Positions 1-8,245 of a stretch of 10,346 bases of DNA are shown piece after piece. The number at the start of each line of letters is the position of its first letter. Position 1 is the stretch's first letter. The stretch is from Acephala macrosclerotiorum. Taxonomy: Eukaryota > Ascomycota > Leotiomycetes > Helotiales > Mollisiaceae. The position numbers and the translations under genes are program-made. The notes below the pieces were generated by a model that saw only the letters and a list, made by a program, of their open reading frames with translations, did not search any database and had not been told where the DNA came from. The DNA is taken from positions 2,189-12,534 of the forward strand of contig MU119925.1 of the NCBI GenBank assembly GCA_014904845.1, written 5' to 3'.

Positions 1-360
1 AAAAAAAAAAAAAAATCTTTTTTTTTTAAAAATAAAATTTAAATTCGATATTAAAAACACAAAAAATAAATTAATAAAAATCGTAATATAATATAACGAT
101 TAAAATAATTATAATTATTTGATAAATAGATTAAATATTTTTAAATAATATAAATACGTTATACAAATTTCGATTTTATTACAATAATTTTAAAAATTTT
201 CAATTTAAAAAAATATAAAAAAAAATCGATAAAAAAAAAAAATTAAAAATAAAAAAAAATAATAAATATATAAAAAATACTAACAAATCAATACGTTAAA
301 ATATTAAATTATAACGATTTTAAAATAAATAAAATCGAATTAAAATTATTTTAAAACTTT
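1..360. other. AT desert, left edge, C-over-G residue
   Basis: This stretch has no gene. It opens with an A run of 15 followed by a T run, and is almost only A and T. The few G/C bases are mainly CpG in TCGA, ACGA or ACGT contexts. Leftover C outside CpG (about 10, mostly ACA or TCA) exceeds leftover G (about 2), the opposite of the next block. Stops are dense in all frames. I read it as the end of a heavily mutated repeat whose identity is lost. The numbers are small, so the bias is only suggestive. Confidence 0.6.
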
Positions 361-649
361 GAAATTAAATTATAATACGATTATAAATTAATTTTTATAT
401 TGCGATTTGAATTTCTCGATTTTTATCGATTGTAATAAAAATTTGTTTTATAAAAAAATATATTTTAATTAAATATACAATTTATTGTTTTCGTATTTAA
501 ATTATTTTTTAAATTAGTAATTTCAAATATATTTTTATAGAATTGTAATATTGAAATTTTTATAAAATCGATAAAATTATATTGCGATTAATTATAAATA
601 TAATATTAATATTAAAATAATTAAATTGAAAAAAATTTTCGTATTTAAA

Positions 650-670
650 CGAGTAATTTTTAATTACTCG
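650..670. repeat. Short hairpin, 9-bp perfect stem
   Basis: Arms 650-658 (CGAGTAATT) and 662-670 (AATTACTCG) pair perfectly around a 3-nt T loop. The stem holds leftover G and C outside CpG, which is rare in this desert. It has no poly-T context or neighbouring gene that would make it a terminator. Confidence 0.4.
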
Positions 671-2272
671 AGATTTTAAAGTAATAAAAATATTATTATA
701 TAAATATTAAAATTACAATTAATATGTTTTTTTATTTATTATTAAAAACGTATACGATTTTTTTTATTTTTTGCTTTTTTTTTAAATAAATACATTTGAG
801 TTTAAAAATAAATCGATTAAATAATAATTTTATAAATTAATTTTTATTTATAAAACGTCGTTAATTTAATAAATAATATAATATTTTCGAATTATAATTA
901 TTATATTTTTTATTATTTTAATTCTAGTAATAATTGATATTATAAATGTATTTTATTGTAATATTCGAAAATAAATATTAAAAATAAAAAATATAAAAAT
1001 AATATTATTCGATTTCATTGTATTATTAATTATTTTAATTATTATTTAAAATCGTTTTTTTTTTTTTCGTAAATTGAAAATTTTTTAAAATAGTATATTA
1101 TATATATACTTTAATAAAATATAGTATTTTTTTATTAAATTAATCGAATTATAGATTTTTATTAATATAATTTTCGAATTAATATTTATATTTTTAATAT
1201 TATTATAAAATTCTTTGAAATTGAAATTTATTTTGAGATTATAAATAGTAAATATTAATAATTTAAAATAAATAGTAATTTAATACGTTTAAAAAATATT
1301 TTATATTTTTTTTATTAATATATTAATAAAAAATTTTATAATTTGAAATAATTAAAAAATTTATTATTTATTTAATATTATTAATAAAATCTTATTATTT
1401 TTTTTTAATTTTTTTAAAATTTATAAAATGTTTTTTACGTTTTAATATTCGTATAAATTTAATAATTAATAAATATTTAAAATATTTATATAATCGTTTA
1501 CATTTGATTTTAATTAAATAATAAATAATAAAATTGATTTTTATTATAAAAATTTTATAATTATTATAAATTAAATTTTTAAATAAATTAAATAATATTT
1601 AAAAATATTTAAACGTTTTAATAATAAATATATATCGTTTATTTTAAATAAATATATTATTGAAATTATTGAATTTAATTTGTAATTTATTTATATTTTG
1701 AAAATAAAAAAAAAAAAATACGTTTATTAAAATTACGTAAAACGTAATACGTTTAATTGATATATTAATATTAATAATTTCAAGAAATAAAATTTCGTTA
1801 ATTTCGAATTTAATTATTATTTTTTTAATTTTGAATTTATTTAATTTAATATTTCGAATTCGCTAAAAAATTAAATATTAATTTTCGTTAATAATAAATC
1901 GTTAAATAATATTAATATCGATTATAATATTTATAAAAACGTTTAATATATAATGATTTATTAAATATATTTTTATATTAATAAATATAAAAAATAATTT
2001 TAATTGTATTATAATATTCGATATTATATAATAAATTAATTAATAATCAAATAATTCAATAATTTTAAATTTATTAATTATATTGTAAAATATTATAAAA
2101 TAATTAATCAATTATATAATATCGTTTTTATATAAATTTTTCTTTTTAATAAATTTAATAATAAATTGTTCGTATTTTTTAATAATATTAAAATTTAATT
2201 TTTCGAATTTTATTACGAATTAAATTATTTTATTTTTATTGAATAATTTCAATTTTTTAAAATCGTTATATA

Positions 2273-2290
2273 TTTTTTTTTTTTTTTTTT
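2273..2290. repeat. T18 homopolymer run
   Basis: A run of 18 T is the longest homopolymer seen in the window. Shorter T runs occur at 1055-1067, 3370-3381 and 9932-9945. On the minus strand this is A18, so a fossil poly(A) tail of a retroelement is conceivable, but in DNA this AT-rich a run of this length is not strong evidence. Its length is also prone to sequencing error. Confidence 0.6.
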
Positions 2291-2863
2291 AGTATATAAC
2301 GAGTATTTTAATAATTCGAATTTTTATAAATAAAATAATTTTTTTTATTTTAATATATTATTAATTTTTTATAATTAATTCGATTATTATATTAAATATT
2401 TTTATTAAAATATTTACAATTTACAAAATATAATTTATTTATATTTCGATAAAAAATTTTTTTTTCGATTATAAAAATTTTAAAAATTGTTTTTATTTTT
2501 ATTTAAAATAAAATCGTATTATAAACGTTTTTATATATCGTTTAAAAATTTAATAAAAATCGAAAAAGAATTGAATAATATTTTAATACGTTTTAATAAA
2601 TATAATAAAATTTATTTTATATAATAATTTTTATTTGTATATTTAAATGTAAATTAAATTGTTTTTGAATTAATTTTTAATATAATATTTCGAAATATTT
2701 AAAAATTATTTTATTTAAATTTTACGTTTAAATTATTACGAATATAATCGTATTTTATTAATTAAATATTCGATTTTAACGTTTTTTGATTTTAAAATTC
2801 GATTTTACGATTTTAATTATTTTATTAAAAAGAAATTTTTTTTAGTGAGTTTTTAATAATAAA

Positions 2864-2886
2864 ATTTACTAATTTTATTAGTAAAT
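2864..2886. repeat. Short hairpin, 10-bp perfect stem
   Basis: Arms 2864-2873 (ATTTACTAAT) and 2877-2886 (ATTAGTAAAT) pair perfectly around TTT. Each arm keeps one G or C outside CpG, and these pair with each other. No gene lies near it, so no terminator role is inferred. Confidence 0.4.
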
Positions 2887-3189
2887 ATAATCGAAAACGC
2901 GTTATAATATTTTTTTAATTTAATATTTGTTTTGAAATATAAATTTTTAAATATTCGAATAAATATATTAAATAAAAAATTTTTTTTATAGTATTTAAAT
3001 TTCTTAATATAGATTTTTATTAAAATAATTAATTTTTATTCGAATTCGTTCGATAATTAAAAAGTTTAAAATAATAAAATTTTTAATATTTTTTTATTTT
3101 TTAATAATATTAATTTATTTAACGATATTAATAATAATAAAATTAATATTAAATATTGAAATTTTGAAATCGAATTAAATAATAAAATT

Positions 3190-3207
3190 TTTTTCAACGT
3201 TGAAAAA
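3190..3207. repeat. 18-bp perfect palindrome centred on CpG
   Basis: The sequence TTTTTCAACGTTGAAAAA is its own reverse complement, centred on the CpG at 3198-3199. It preserves a TCA/TGA pair outside CpG. A binding-site role is possible in principle, but nothing around it supports one. Confidence 0.35.
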
Positions 3208-4733
3208 TATTTGTCGAATATTGTAAATTTTAAAAACGTTATTAAAAATATTTTTATTCGAAATTTCTCGTATAATAATTTTTGTATAATCGATAGTTTT
3301 AATAAAATTTAATAATTTTTAATTTTATTGAAATTTTCGTATTTGAATATTTTATTTATAAATATTCGATTTTTTTTTTTTATTTTAATTAAATTGATTG
3401 TATTTTTCTATAAATTAAATTTTTTTAATATATTTAATTTTTCGATTTTCGATATAAATTATTCTAATAATTTTATATTTTAAATAAATATTTTTAATAT
3501 TTATAATATTAATTCGTATAAATATATTAAAAAAATATAAATTTTATTTTTTCGAAAAAAGTTTTATAAATTAATCTTTGTAAATTACGTAATTCGTAAA
3601 AATTAATTTTTATTTTAATCGAAATATATTAATTTGAATTTTTTTACAAAAAATTGTTTTTATTTTTTCGTTATTTGATTTTTTTTTTAATTAAAATCGT
3701 ACTTTAAAAAAAATTAATTTTATTTATTGAAAATAATTTGTTAAATTGTATTATATTTAATAATTATCGTATTTTGACGAGTTTTTATATTGTATTCGTA
3801 AAAATTGTTTTTAATAATTTCGAATTTCGTAAAAAATTTAAAAAGTTTTAAAAATTTTTTCGAGTTTTATAAAGTATTCAAATAATTGATTTTAAATAAT
3901 AATAAATAAATTATAATTAAATATTTATTATCGATACGCGATAAAATATAAAATTAAATAAAATACGAATTTTTATTAATATAATAATTTTTTAATATTT
4001 TGATTTTTTTGAAAATTTAAAAAAAAAAAAATTTTTTAATATAATTTAACGATTTTCGAAATTTTTTTAAATATTTTTTCGATTTTAATTTTATTATTTT
4101 ATAGTCGAACGAGTTTAATTATTGATTAATATTAATACGTTTAAAAACAAATTACAAAATATTAAAATTTCAATTTAATATTAATAATTTAATTTTATTT
4201 ATTTTTTTTTAAAAAAAGTATTTATTTATTTATATAATTAAATAAAATAAATATAAAATTAAAATATAAATATCAAAACAATTATTATTAAAAATAATAA
4301 AAATTATAATTCGAATTATTTAATCGATTATTTAAATAATTATTTGATTAAATTAATAAATATTAAATTTAAAAAATATTATTAACGTTTTTCGAATTTT
4401 ATAATTTTAAAACGAATTTAATTTAATAAAAAAAAATCGCACAAAAAAAAAATAAACAAATATATTATATATTATTTCGAATATTATAAAAAAAAAAATA
4501 TTAAAATTATATATTATAAAAATATTTTAAAAATAATTTTAAAAATTAAACAATTAAAATTTTTATTTTAAATTTAAAAAATTTAATTAAAAATTTACGA
4601 GATTATTTTCGATTATATAATTATTAAATATTTATTAATAAAAATATTATAAATAAATAAAAAAAAAATTAAAAATTAAATAAAATATAAAAAATTATAT
4701 TCGTAATAAAATTTTATAAATAAAAAAAAAATT

Positions 4734-4782
4734 ATTAAAAAAATCGATTAAAAAATCAATTAAAAAATTAATTAAAATTCGA
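4734..4782. repeat. Degenerate 12-13-bp tandem array, four units
   Basis: Units start at 4734, 4747, 4759 and 4771. They read ATTAAAAAAATCG, ATTAAAAAATCA, ATTAAAAAATTA and ATTAAAATTCGA. The first three differ chiefly by one A and by TCG, TCA or TTA at the end, so the differences between copies are C/T and G/A transitions plus slippage. This is a small example of the substitution pattern inferred for the whole desert. Confidence 0.45.
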
Positions 4783-5548
4783 TTTTAAAATATAATATTT
4801 TTAATATTTTAAATATTTGTTTTTAAATTTCAAAGTATAATATTTCAAATACGTATTTTTAAAAAATAATTTATTTTATTTTAAAAAAATATAATATTAA
4901 TATTATTAATCGATTAATAATTAAATAATAATAAAAAAAAATTTAATTTAAAATTATTATAATAATTTTAAATTTTTTAATAATTTAATTTATTAAAAAT
5001 AATTATCGATTTAATAAAATTATATAATAAAAATATAAAATACAATAAAAAATTATATAATATTATTAATATTAATTTTTAAATTTTTTATAATTATTAT
5101 TATAAAATTAAATTATTAAAAAAATATTATAATAAAATTATAAAAAAAAATTATAATTTTAATATTATAATTAATATAATAAAATTTTATTTTAAAATCG
5201 AAAAAAATTATTAATTATATATATTTAAATAAAAAAAAATTATATTTTTAAAAATTATTAAAATTAATTTAAAAAAATTTATTTTAAATATTTTTAATTA
5301 TTTTTCAATTAATTTAAAAAAATTTAATAAAAATTATTAAATAAATATTAAATAAAATATAATTTTAAAAATTAAATTATTAATATTTATAAAATATAAA
5401 AAAATTTAATTTAATTTTTTATAATTTTATTTTTATATACGAAAAAATTTATATATAATTAAAATTTATAATTAATATGAAAATACGAACTCGAAAATAT
5501 AATAATTATAATATACGAATTTTATAAAATTAAAATAATTACAATTAC

Positions 5549-5569
5549 AATAATAATAATAATAATAAT
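5549..5569. repeat. (AAT)7 microsatellite
   Basis: There are seven uninterrupted AAT triplets. A shorter TAA run lies near 9740-9755. These are ordinary slippage products in AT-rich DNA. Confidence 0.8.
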
Positions 5570-5802
5570 ATAAATAATATATATATTTTTAATTATATTA
5601 AAATTCGAACGATTATATATATAAAAAAAATTATTAAAAATAATAAACGTAAATAAAATAAAAAATAAAATAAATAACGAAAAAAAAAAATATTTATTAA
5701 AAAAAAAAAAAATAAAAAAAAACTTTTATAATACGTTTTTAATATTATTATAATTATTTAATTTATAAAATTAAAAAAAAAAAAATCATTTTAATTTCAA
5801 TA

Positions 5803-5842
5803 TTTATAATTTTCAATTAACGTTTATAATTTTCAATGAATT
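5803..5842 (+). repeat. Two direct copies of a 20-bp unit
   Basis: TTTATAATTTTCAAT occurs exactly at 5803-5817 and again at 5823-5837, a period of 20 bp. Both copies keep the same leftover C outside CpG, suggesting that the duplication happened after most of the cytosine loss or was shielded from it. It abuts the large inverted repeat at 5839-5882. Confidence 0.55.
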
Positions 5843-5882
5843 TTAAAAATAATATTAATTTATTAATATTATTTTTAAAATT
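5839..5882. repeat. Perfect 21-bp inverted repeat, 2-nt loop
   Basis: Arms 5839-5859 and 5862-5882 are exact reverse complements of AT-only sequence around a TT loop. Just outside, 5838 (G) opposite 5883 (T) is a single transition-type mismatch, then 5837/5884 pair again. A 21-bp perfect arm is longer than I would expect by chance even in two-letter DNA of this length. It could be a cruciform-forming slippage product or the fused ends of a decayed element. No gene is adjacent. Confidence 0.55.
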
Positions 5883-6100
5883 TAATTATATAATTTTTAT
5901 ATAATTTTTATATTGAAATATTAACGAGTTTTATATAATAATAAATTACGATAAAAAAAATATATTTAATTAATTAAATTTAATTATATTTAATAAAAAA
6001 AAAATTATTAATATAAATATAATATTAATACAATAATTATATATAATATTAAATTATATTAAAATTAAAATTATATTTTTTAATTTTTACGTAATTTTTA

Positions 6101-7490
6101 AAAAACGAATTATTTTATATATATATTAAAAATTAAAAATTTGATATATTTTTTTTATTTTTTTTTATTTGAATAAATATTTTTTAATAAATTAATAAAT
6201 CGTTTAATAAAAAATTTTAAATTATTAAAAAAATTATTATATTTAATATAAAATTTATCGATTTAAAATTAAATAAATAATTTATTATTTAATAAAAATA
6301 ATAAAATATATTATTTTTATACGTTAAAAATAAATAAATTTTTTTCGAATTTAATAAAATTTATATTAAAAATTAAAAATTTATAAACGTTAAAATTATT
6401 ATTATTAAATATTATATATTATTTTATAAAAATAAAACGTATAATAAAATTAAATAATTTTAATTTTAAAAATTATTATTATTATTAATAAAATAAAATT
6501 ATTATATAAAAAAAATTAAAATAAAAAAATTATAAATAAATAAAATTATATTAATAAATAAAATAAATATAATAAATTTAAAAATAAATTTTTTTAATCG
6601 ATTAAAATTATATAAATTTTTTTAAATCGATTATTTTTTTTAAAACGATTTTAAAATTTATATAATTATTTAATTTTTTATTATTAAATTCGAAATTAAT
6701 TTTTTAAATAAATATATATATAAATTTAAATTAAAAATTTTAATACGCGAATTTCGTATTTTTAAATAAATTTAATTATATTTTTAAATAATTTGATTTT
6801 ATATTATTAATTTTATATATTATTATAATTTTTTTATTTAATTAAATATTTGAAATTATTTTTATTATTATATTAAATATATTTTTTATTAATAATTTTT
6901 TTAAATTTTTTAAATTTTTATTTATTATATTTATTATTTAAATTAATATTAATTAATTTTATAATATTTAATTTTAATTTATTATACGAATTTTTATTTT
7001 TAATACAAAATATAAATAATTAATAAAAATAATTAAATAAATTTTTAATAAAAAATAATTATAATTTATATATAAAACGATTAATACGTTTTTTAATAAA
7101 AAAATTCAATTTATTATTTTATTAATTTTAAATTTAAATAATTTAAAAAATTATAATTTTTATAAAATTTAATATATATTAAATTATTAATATTTATTAT
7201 AAATAATTTATATTTAAAATTGTATTATTTTTTTAATAAATATAATAATAAAATTAATAATTAATTATACGTTTTATTAATAAAATTTTCAAATAATTTT
7301 AAAAATAATAAAATTATATTCGTTTTATAATCGATAATAATTTTATTTAAATTAATATTAATAATTATTATAAATATATTATTAATAATAATTTAATATA
7401 AAATAATATAATTCGTTTATAATTAATTAAAATAAAATATAATAAAAATCGATTTCAATTTTTTATATACATCAGAAAAAAAATTTATAT
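6101..7490. other. Most eroded AT desert, CpG almost the only G/C
   Basis: No gene is visible. Almost the only G and C left in about 1.4 kb are CpG dinucleotides; I count about five non-CpG G and four non-CpG C, with no strand preference. A and T are about equal. It behaves like sequence hit on both strands to near completion. It ends abruptly near 7471-7490, where normal-composition DNA begins. ATTATT and TAATAA micro-runs (for example 6474-6490) are the only internal structure I see. Confidence 0.65.
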
Positions 7491-7500
7491 GCTAATTGGC

Positions 7501-7530
7501 TGCCAATAGTGCCAGTGGTTTGCCAGTAGC
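7501..7530. repeat. Left arm of degraded inverted pair with 8092-8121
   Basis: The reverse complement of this 30-bp segment matches 8092-8121 at 22 of 30 ungapped positions. The best core is 7501-7515 against 8107-8121 (13 of 15). Five of the eight mismatches are transitions in which the right copy carries A or T. The segment also contains TGCCA three times (7501, 7510, 7521). Confidence 0.4.
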
Positions 7531-7586
7531 GCGCGCTACGCAGTAATTGCATGTTCAAAACTTTGGCGCCCAATTAAAAGAGTCGA

Positions 7587-7600
7587 TTGCCAATTGGCAA
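7587..7600. repeat. 14-bp perfect palindrome
   Basis: TTGCCAATTGGCAA is self-complementary. It overlaps the 17-bp inverted-repeat arm at 7593-7609, and its left half (TCGATTGCCA at 7583-7592) recurs inverted at 8166-8175. It may be a dyad binding site or part of a nested terminal repeat. Confidence 0.45.
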
Positions 7601-7630
7601 CCAATTAGCAAGTGGGTCCCGGCCTATGAG

Positions 7631-7646
7631 AACACTAAAACTCTCG
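7631..7646 (+). repeat. 16-bp exact direct repeat, copy 1
   Basis: AACACTAAAACTCTCG is identical to 7947-7962. It is followed by two short tandem duplications and then by CTTTTATA at 7678-7685, which reads TATAAAAG on the minus strand. Copy 2 is likewise followed by CTTTATA. The shared order suggests a duplicated module about 316 bp apart, with copy 1 expanded by tandem duplication. A TATA-type core promoter firing leftward is possible but unproven. Confidence 0.55.
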
Positions 7647-7674
7647 GCTCTCGGCGACTGCAGACGACTGCGCG
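7641..7674 (+). repeat. Adjacent short tandem duplications
   Basis: CTCTCGG is tandemly repeated at 7641-7647 and 7648-7654, directly followed by CGACTGC at 7655-7661 and 7665-7671, a 10-bp period. Together they account for most of the extra length between the 16-mer and the TATA-like sequence in this copy compared with the copy at 7947. Confidence 0.5.
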
Positions 7675-7801
7675 CGACTTTTATACAGCCACACTTAATC
7701 AATTGAGCCGCTCAGTCTCTAAGTGCCTCAATCTAAGCTCTCAATATCGAACAACTACTCGCACATAGGGCCCATAAATCCTACGCACGTAAACTTTGCT
7801 T

Positions 7802-7815
7802 GAATCGATCGATTC
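7802..7815. repeat. 14-bp perfect palindrome
   Basis: GAATCGATCGATTC is self-complementary and carries two CpGs. It lies mid-island with no reading frame attached. Its role is unknown. Confidence 0.4.
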
Positions 7816-7946
7816 TACGATCAGATCTTAAATAGCGTTAATATTTTCAATTTTCATTTTTATTTATTTGCATGATTTATGAGACGATTAAAATCTATTG
7901 ATCGAATAAGGCGCGGCCGCTAGTCTACATTTAAGTCTTAGCGAAA

Positions 7947-7962
7947 AACACTAAAACTCTCG
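7947..7962 (+). repeat. 16-bp exact direct repeat, copy 2
   Basis: This is identical to 7631-7646. CTTTATA follows at 7973-7979, closer than in copy 1. Beyond the 16-mer the similarity between copies is weak and needs gaps, so either the rest has diverged or only a short block was duplicated. Confidence 0.5.
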
Positions 7963-8090
7963 CAGCTTTCAACTTTATAGTTTAATATCTCAATACGCGC
8001 TCGATAGATTTACTTGAAACTCTTACAATAGATTAAATAAATTCTATAGATTATAAGTTTCAAATATCTAAGTATTTAGTCTTAAACTGG

Positions 8091-8150
8091 TACTATTAGC
8101 AATACTCTGACACTATTAGCATCGAGTTGGCGCTATTAGTACTAGGCCAA
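8091..8150 (+). repeat. Three 20-bp-phased CTATTAG units
   Basis: CTATTAG occurs at 8093-8099, 8113-8119 and 8133-8139, exactly 20 bp apart. The first two share ACTATTAGC and the third has GCTATTAGT. The other bases of each unit have diverged. A further copy is at 8204-8210 with an inverted one at 8195-8201. The even phasing suggests a degenerate 20-bp tandem repeat or an array of protein-binding sites. Confidence 0.5.
8092..8121. repeat. Right arm of degraded inverted pair with 7501-7530
   Basis: It matches the reverse complement of 7501-7530 at 22 of 30 positions and overlaps the first two CTATTAG units. It lies well inside the island's right border, so it is not a simple terminal inverted repeat unless more units lay beyond it. 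Confidence 0.4.
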
Positions 8151-8194
8151 AATAGCCGGTAGTACTGGCAATCGATTAAACTACTATTGACTCA

Positions 8195-8210
8195 CTAATA
8201 GCGCTATTAG
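8195..8210. repeat. 16-bp perfect palindrome near island right edge
   Basis: CTAATAGCGCTATTAG is self-complementary and is built from two head-to-head copies of the CTATTAG motif. Its outer strand reads GCTAATAGC, sharing GCTAAT with the first six bases of the island at 7491, which weakly suggests related ends. Confidence 0.5.
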
Positions 8211-8245
8211 CGTACTTGTCTTTCGGTAAAACGATTGGTAAAAAA

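Larger units (their letters stand above)
361..4140. other. RIP-like AT desert, T-leaning, G-over-C residue
   Basis: No gene or recognisable transposon domain is visible, and stop codons saturate every frame. Nearly every C is in CpG. By hand count there are about 102 non-CpG G but only about 32 non-CpG C, and many lines have clearly more T than A (for example 3361-3480). Loss of C mainly from the plus strand would leave exactly this: extra T and stranded G in TGA, TGT and AGT contexts. Known fungal RIP converts C to T in duplicated DNA, and its mutations can cluster on one strand, so this block is plausibly one or more mutated repeats. Between about 2041 and 2460 the bias weakens, which may mark a separate inserted piece. 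A low-complexity AT region with no RIP history is the alternative, but it would not explain the CpG survival. Confidence 0.65.
4141..6100. other. RIP-like AT desert, A-leaning, C-over-G residue
   Basis: No gene is visible. The composition flips against the previous block: A exceeds T on most lines (for example 4681-4740 and 5641-5700), and leftover C outside CpG (about 23, nearly all ACA or TCA) exceeds leftover G (about 9). This is the mirror image of 361-4140, as expected if cytosines were lost mainly from the minus strand here. The block contains long A runs, an AAT microsatellite, a 12-13-bp tandem array and a strong AT-only hairpin, listed separately. It could be a second mutated repeat in the opposite orientation, or a second mutation tract in the same repeat. 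Confidence 0.6.
7491..7609. repeat. 17-bp inverted repeat at island left edge
   Basis: Arm 7491-7507 (GCTAATTGGCTGCCAAT) and arm 7593-7609 (ATTGGCAACCAATTAGC) are reverse complements at 16 of 17 positions, separated by 85 bp (7508-7592). The one difference is G versus A, a transition. The outer arm coincides with the first bases of the island, so it may be a terminal repeat of a roughly 120-bp unit nested in the island, or a stem in a transcript. The right arm overlaps the palindrome at 7587-7600. Confidence 0.6.
7491..8245. mobile_element. Unmutated GC-normal island, possible small non-autonomous element
   Basis: G+C jumps from about 5% to roughly 40-45% near 7491 and falls back near 8220-8245. 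All dinucleotides are present, including CpC, GpG, CpA and TpG, so this segment escaped the process that stripped its flanks. G+C is highest at 7621-7680 (35 of 60 bases) and lowest at about 7830-7900 and 7990-8080, where the sequence is AT-rich but still has ordinary C and G. No ORF begins with ATG and runs any useful length, and no transposase, tRNA or rRNA motif is visible. Inverted repeats cluster at the left end, with degraded counterparts on the right, and a 16-bp block is directly repeated 316 bp apart. I infer a small non-autonomous transposon, a solo-LTR-like remnant or a low-copy insertion. I cannot name a family, and no clean target-site duplication is visible. Confidence 0.4.

Noticed and set aside
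1..28. Poly(A)/poly(T) at the left edge as a retroelement tail
   Set aside because: Homopolymer runs of 10-18 are common throughout this desert and the window edge cuts the context.
7678..7685. Minus-strand TATA box as an annotated promoter
   Set aside because: TATAAAAG is a good match, but no gene lies downstream and the sequence is only slightly informative. It is kept as part of a finding rather than called as a feature.
7547..7768. A 73-codon open frame on the plus strand inside the island
   Set aside because: It opens at TTG and has no in-frame ATG. The ATG at 7551 is in another frame and stops after eight codons. The frame runs through the short inverted and tandem repeats, and the product resembles no family I know. 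It is open mainly because the island is richer in G+C than its flanks.
7913..7920. GCGGCCGC (NotI site) as a sign of vector or cloning junction
   Set aside because: It is a single 8-mer within otherwise continuous island sequence, with no linker or vector sequence around it.
8091..8210. CRISPR array
   Set aside because: The repeated core is only 7-10 bp, the intervals are too short and divergent for spacers, no cas genes are present and the setting looks eukaryotic.
8225..8245. GGTAAAA repeated at 8225 and 8237 as a target-site duplication or attachment site
   Set aside because: Both copies lie on the same side of the island, and no matching copy is seen at the left border near 7471-7490.
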